Below the pieces are notes generated by a model, which saw only the letters and a list, made by a program, of their open reading frames with translations, did no database searches and was not told the origin of the DNA. From positions 1 to 9,382 of the forward strand of contig JABMNQ010000158.1 of the NCBI GenBank assembly GCA_013204495.1: a stretch of 9,382 nucleotides of DNA. The letters are read 5' to 3'. The position numbers and the translations under genes were made by a program. Of the stretch, positions 7,166-9,382 are shown piece by piece (positions within the stretch are counted from its first letter, which is position 1; every line of letters starts with the position of its first letter). The DNA comes from Candidatus Pelagibacter sp. GTDB lineage: Bacteria > Pseudomonadota > Alphaproteobacteria > Pelagibacterales > Pelagibacteraceae.

Positions 7166-7564
7166 ATGAGTAAAAAACAGAAAATAAACAAGTTAAAAGA
7201 AAACACTGTTAGGTCAGTGAATAATAATATTAGATCTAGCGTTAGAAAGCTTAATCCTATTCTCAAAGCAATAGTTGGGAAAAAAGTAGATGTTGCTATT
7301 AGAGAGTTACAATTCTCTGCGAAAAGAATAACTAAAGAAATCAGAAAAACTGTTTCTTCAGCGGTAGCTAATGCTGAAAATAACAATCAATATGATATCG
7401 ATAAATTAATTGTCAAAGAAGCATATTGTGGCAAAAAAGTTGTTATGAAAAGATTTAGACCAAGAGCAAAAGGGAGAGCCTCACCAATTTTAAAACCTTA
7501 TTCAACAATTACAATTATTTTATCAGAAGCGAAACAAATGGAGAGTCATGGGACAAAAAGTTAA
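7166..7564 (+). CDS. rplV: 50S ribosomal protein L22
   Basis: L22 binds all domains of 23S rRNA, and its beta-hairpin narrows the exit tunnel opposite L4. The 132-residue product is longer than E. coli L22 (110) because of a lysine- and asparagine-rich N-terminal stretch of about 20 residues and a short C-terminal tail; alphaproteobacterial L22 proteins are typically around 126-130 residues with a similar N-terminal addition. Conserved parts are the SVRKLNPI region (about 25-32), the helix with SSAVANAENN, and the hairpin EAYCGKKVVMKRFRPRAKGR (85-104). The ATG at 7166 is the only plausible start and lies 2 nt after rpsS. The last 17 nt overlap rpsC in another frame. Confidence 0.96.
   Translation: MSKKQKINKLKENTVRSVNNNIRSSVRKLNPILKAIVGKKVDVAIRELQFSAKRITKEIRKTVSSAVANAENNNQYDIDKLIVKEAYCGKKVVMKRFRPRAKGRASPILKPYSTITIILSEAKQMESHGTKS
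7540..7543 (+). promoter_or_regulatory. ribosome binding site of rpsC inside rplV
   Basis: GGAG lies within the rplV coding sequence only 4 nt before the rpsC ATG. That spacing is short, but it supports the canonical start at 7548, which forces the 17-nt overlap with rplV. Confidence 0.45.
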
Positions 7565-8228
7565 TCCAATAGGTTTTAGACTTGGCGTAAACAGAGGCTG
7601 GGACTCTATTTGGTATGCAAAAAAGAAGGATTTTGGAAATTACTTAATAGAAGATTATAAAATTAGAGCCTATATCAAAAAAAATGTTGTAAACTCTGGC
7701 GTAGCTAAGGTTATGATCGAAAGAACTACAAATAAATGTTATGTTACTGTCTATACTTCTAGACCTGGTTTTGTTATTGGAAAAAAAGGTAGTGATATTG
7801 ATAAAATAAAAAATAATTTATCAAAATTCACTAGTAATGAAGTAACCTTAAATATTAAAGAAATTAAAAAACCAGAAACAAATGCTTATTTAGTAGCAGA
7901 AAACATAGCCCAACAACTTGTAAAAAGAATATCTTACAGAAGAGCAATGAAGAGAGCCATGCAATCATGTTTAAGATTAGGTGCTAAAGGTATTAAAGTT
8001 TCTATTAGTGGAAGATTAGGTGGAAATGAAATTGCCCGAACAGAATGGTTAAGAGACGGCAGCATTCCATCTCATACATTAAGAGCTGATATTGATTACG
8101 CTGAAGCAGAAGCGCTAACAACATATGGAATAATTGGAATTAAAGTATGGATTTATAAAGGAGAAGTTTTTGCTAGAGAATTTAGCCAAGAGACAAATAA
8201 AATAATTCCAAAAGAGGATAAAGAATAA
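7548..8228 (+). CDS. rpsC: 30S ribosomal protein S3
   Basis: S3 lines the mRNA entry tunnel of the 30S subunit and contributes, with S4 and S5, to ribosomal helicase activity. The 226-residue product is within the normal range. The start [13 protein letters not shown] is the family signature and fixes the ATG at 7548, even though this lies inside rplV. The type II KH domain has [11 protein letters not shown] with its GxxG loop GKKG at 78-81. The basic helix [12 protein letters not shown] and the C-terminal block [18 protein letters not shown] are well conserved. rplP follows after 2 nt via a TAATTATG junction, with GAGG (8214-8217) 13 nt before its start. Confidence 0.98.
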   Translation: MGQKVNPIGFRLGVNRGWDSIWYAKKKDFGNYLIEDYKIRAYIKKNVVNSGVAKVMIERTTNKCYVTVYTSRPGFVIGKKGSDIDKIKNNLSKFTSNEVTLNIKEIKKPETNAYLVAENIAQQLVKRISYRRAMKRAMQSCLRLGAKGIKVSISGRLGGNEIARTEWLRDGSIPSHTLRADIDYAEAEALTTYGIIGIKVWIYKGEVFAREFSQETNKIIPKEDKE

Positions 8229-8230
8229 TT

Positions 8231-8641
8231 ATGCTACAGCCTGTAAGATCAAAATATAGAAAAGCACACAAAGGTAGAATTCATGGCGTTGCAACACGTG
8301 CTAGTACAATTAACTATGGATCATTTGCTTTAAAAGCAATGGCCCCTGAAAGAATTATAGGTAAACAAATTGAAGCTGCAAGGGTTGCTTTGACTAGACA
8401 CATGAAAAGACAAGGACGTGTTTGGACTAGAATTTTCCCAAATATTCCAGTTTCTAAAAAACCAGTTGAAGTACGTATGGGTAAAGGTAAGGGTGCACCT
8501 GAGTTTTGGGCATGCAGAGTTAAACCGGGAAGAATTTTATTTGAAATTGATGGTGTTTCAGAAGCTATCGCTAAAGAAGCTCTATACAAAGCATCTGCAA
8601 AACTACCAATTAAAACTAAATTTATAAAGAGATTTACCTAA
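8231..8641 (+). CDS. rplP: 50S ribosomal protein L16
   Basis: L16 is a late-assembling 50S protein that organises the aminoacyl-tRNA binding architecture near the peptidyl-transferase centre. At 136 residues it has the standard length. It starts [16 protein letters not shown]; the block [17 protein letters not shown] (77-93) is intact, and Arg82 matches E. coli Arg81, the residue hydroxylated by the YcfD/RoxA oxygenase. Whether this organism has such an enzyme cannot be told from here. The gene is less diverged than L4 or L29, as expected for the family. rpmC begins after one base (TAATATG junction). Confidence 0.97.
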   Translation: MLQPVRSKYRKAHKGRIHGVATRASTINYGSFALKAMAPERIIGKQIEAARVALTRHMKRQGRVWTRIFPNIPVSKKPVEVRMGKGKGAPEFWACRVKPGRILFEIDGVSEAIAKEALYKASAKLPIKTKFIKRFT

Positions 8642-8642
8642 T

Positions 8643-8834
8643 ATGAAAAAACAAGAAATTAAAAAATTATCTAAAGACGAAGTTATTAAAAATATAGATA
8701 AATTAAAAAAAGATTTATTTAATTTTAGATTTCAAAAAATTAATTCGCAAATTACTGATCCATCTAAAATTGGACAAACTAAAAAAACTATAGCTAGATT
8801 AAAAACTATACTAAAAGGAAAATTAAATGCCTAA
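8643..8834 (+). CDS. rpmC: 50S ribosomal protein L29
   Basis: L29 is a small, two-helix protein at the exit tunnel rim next to L23. The 63-residue product has the family length and is almost entirely charged helix: a first helix with [20 protein letters not shown], then the FRFQK element matching the family's LRFQ motif, and a second helix around [11 protein letters not shown]. Identity rests on this pattern and on the fixed place between rplP and rpsQ. Its 3' end overlaps rpsQ by 8 nt and supplies the rpsQ ribosome binding site. Confidence 0.95.
   Translation: MKKQEIKKLSKDEVIKNIDKLKKDLFNFRFQKINSQITDPSKIGQTKKTIARLKTILKGKLNA
8815..8819 (+). promoter_or_regulatory. ribosome binding site of rpsQ inside rpmC
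   Basis: AAGGA within the rpmC codons ends 7 nt before the rpsQ ATG at 8827. The spacing is near optimal and supports that start and the 8-nt overlap of the two genes. Confidence 0.65.
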
Positions 8835-9063
8835 AAAAATATTAACTGGAGTAGTAACAAGCGATAAGCCAAATAAAACTATAACTGTTTCTGTGGAAAG
8901 AAAATATTCCCACCCAGTGTTAAAAAAGGTTGTTAAGGTAAGAAAAAAATACAATGCACATGACGAACATAATAAATTTAAAACTGGAGATGTGGTATCA
9001 ATCATTGAATGTAAGCCTTTCTCTAAAAACAAAAAATTTCAAGTAATGGATGGATCTAAATGA
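8827..9063 (+). CDS. rpsQ: 30S ribosomal protein S17
   Basis: S17 is an OB-fold primary binding protein of the 30S body that binds 16S rRNA early in assembly. The 78-residue product is of normal length. It begins [21 protein letters not shown], the S17 signature of a strand followed by a conserved SDKxxKT turn; further conserved parts are HPVLKKVVK (29-37), KKYNAHDE (40-47) and [18 protein letters not shown] (54-71). It overlaps rpmC by 8 nt at the start and rplN by 4 nt (ATGA) at the end, so translation of the three genes is probably coupled. Confidence 0.97.
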   Translation: MPKKILTGVVTSDKPNKTITVSVERKYSHPVLKKVVKVRKKYNAHDEHNKFKTGDVVSIIECKPFSKNKKFQVMDGSK

Positions 9064-9382
9064 TACAAGTACAAACTGAATTGTTAGTAGCAGATAATAC
9101 TGGTGCAAAAAGAATTGAATGCATTAAAGTTTTAGGTGGTTCTAAACGTAGATATGCAAGTATTGGCGATACTATTGTTATTGCTGTTAAAGAAGCTTTA
9201 CCTAAAGGAAAAGTAAAAAAGGGTTCTGTTTATAAAGCGGTAGTAGTTAGAGTAAAAAAGGGAATTCATAGAGAAGATGGAACTAAAGTTAAATTTGATA
9301 ATAATGCTGCAGTTTTAATCGATGATAAAGGTGAACCTATGGGTACTAGGATTTTTGGTCCTGTAACAAGAGAATTAAGAAA
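9060..9382 (+). CDS. rplN: 50S ribosomal protein L14 (3' end cut by window)
   Basis: L14 binds 23S rRNA at the subunit interface, forms an intersubunit bridge and is the target of the silencing factor RsfS. About 107 of the usual 122 residues are present; the frame is open to the right edge. It starts [18 protein letters not shown], followed by the conserved [39 protein letters not shown] and [13 protein letters not shown]. The missing part should be the short C-terminal SLAPEV region. The ATG overlaps the rpsQ TGA as ATGA. L14 normally leads on to rplX, rplE and the rest of the spc genes. Confidence 0.97.
   Translation, partial: MIQVQTELLVADNTGAKRIECIKVLGGSKRRYASIGDTIVIAVKEALPKGKVKKGSVYKAVVVRVKKGIHREDGTKVKFDNNAAVLIDDKGEPMGTRIFGPVTRELR

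Noticed and set aside
7051..7386. Reverse-strand open frame of 111 codons spanning the rpsS-rplV junction
   Set aside because: It is antisense to two certain ribosomal protein genes and again hydrophobic only through base composition; no ribosome site or motif is visible.
8314..8589. Reverse-strand open frame of 91 codons
   Set aside because: It lies inside rplP on the opposite strand and is explained by the codon use of that gene.
8418..8627. Forward open frame of 69 codons inside rplP
   Set aside because: It is an out-of-frame reading of conserved rplP codons with no start signal.
8823..9032. Reverse-strand open frame of 69 codons
   Set aside because: It is antisense to rpsQ, with no independent support.
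1..9382. A novel accessory, defence or mobile system
   Set aside because: Every base except 977-1146 and gaps of up to 6 nt is assigned to universally conserved ribosomal protein, EF-G or RNA polymerase genes on one strand; no repeats, integrase, transposase or tRNA are seen.

Overview
The window is a stretch of the core translation and transcription gene cluster of an AT-rich bacterium, almost certainly an alphaproteobacterium and most likely of the SAR11 (Pelagibacterales) type. The pointers are strong A/T bias at third codon positions, lysine- and asparagine-rich versions of normally arginine-rich proteins, extremely tight gene packing, and alphaproteobacterial sequence features: the L2 N-terminus with a GLWKGQP motif, an N-terminally extended L22, and an S19 ending in a DKKAK-type tail. 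The lineage is inferred from sequence character, not from a database match.

Layout: all 16 genes lie on the + strand. The 3' end of rpoC (1-976) is followed by the only sizeable intergenic region (977-1146). That region carries a good sigma70-type promoter (TTGACA-16 nt-TATTTT, 1009-1036) and a leader of about 100 nt containing an inverted repeat. Then come the str-type genes rpsL, rpsG and fusA, running directly into the S10-spc genes rpsJ, rplC, rplD, rplW, rplB, rpsS, rplV, rpsC, rplP, rpmC, rpsQ and the start of rplN, which is cut by the window end. Junctions after rpsL range from a 17-nt overlap to a 6-nt gap.

Functionally the genes supply RNA polymerase beta', nine large-subunit proteins, five small-subunit proteins and the translocase EF-G. 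They look like one long transcription unit with extensive translational coupling. tuf, commonly found between fusA and rpsJ, is absent from that place. The gaps that hold the S7 and S10 (L4-binding) control sites in E. coli are reduced to 2 and 5 nt, so any feedback control of the cluster probably acts at the leader upstream of rpsL or by a different mechanism.

I see no mobile element, tRNA, CRISPR array, phage gene or unknown accessory gene. The gene content is ordinary housekeeping. The points worth a second look are the rpsL leader, the missing tuf, and the compressed, stereotyped gene junctions.
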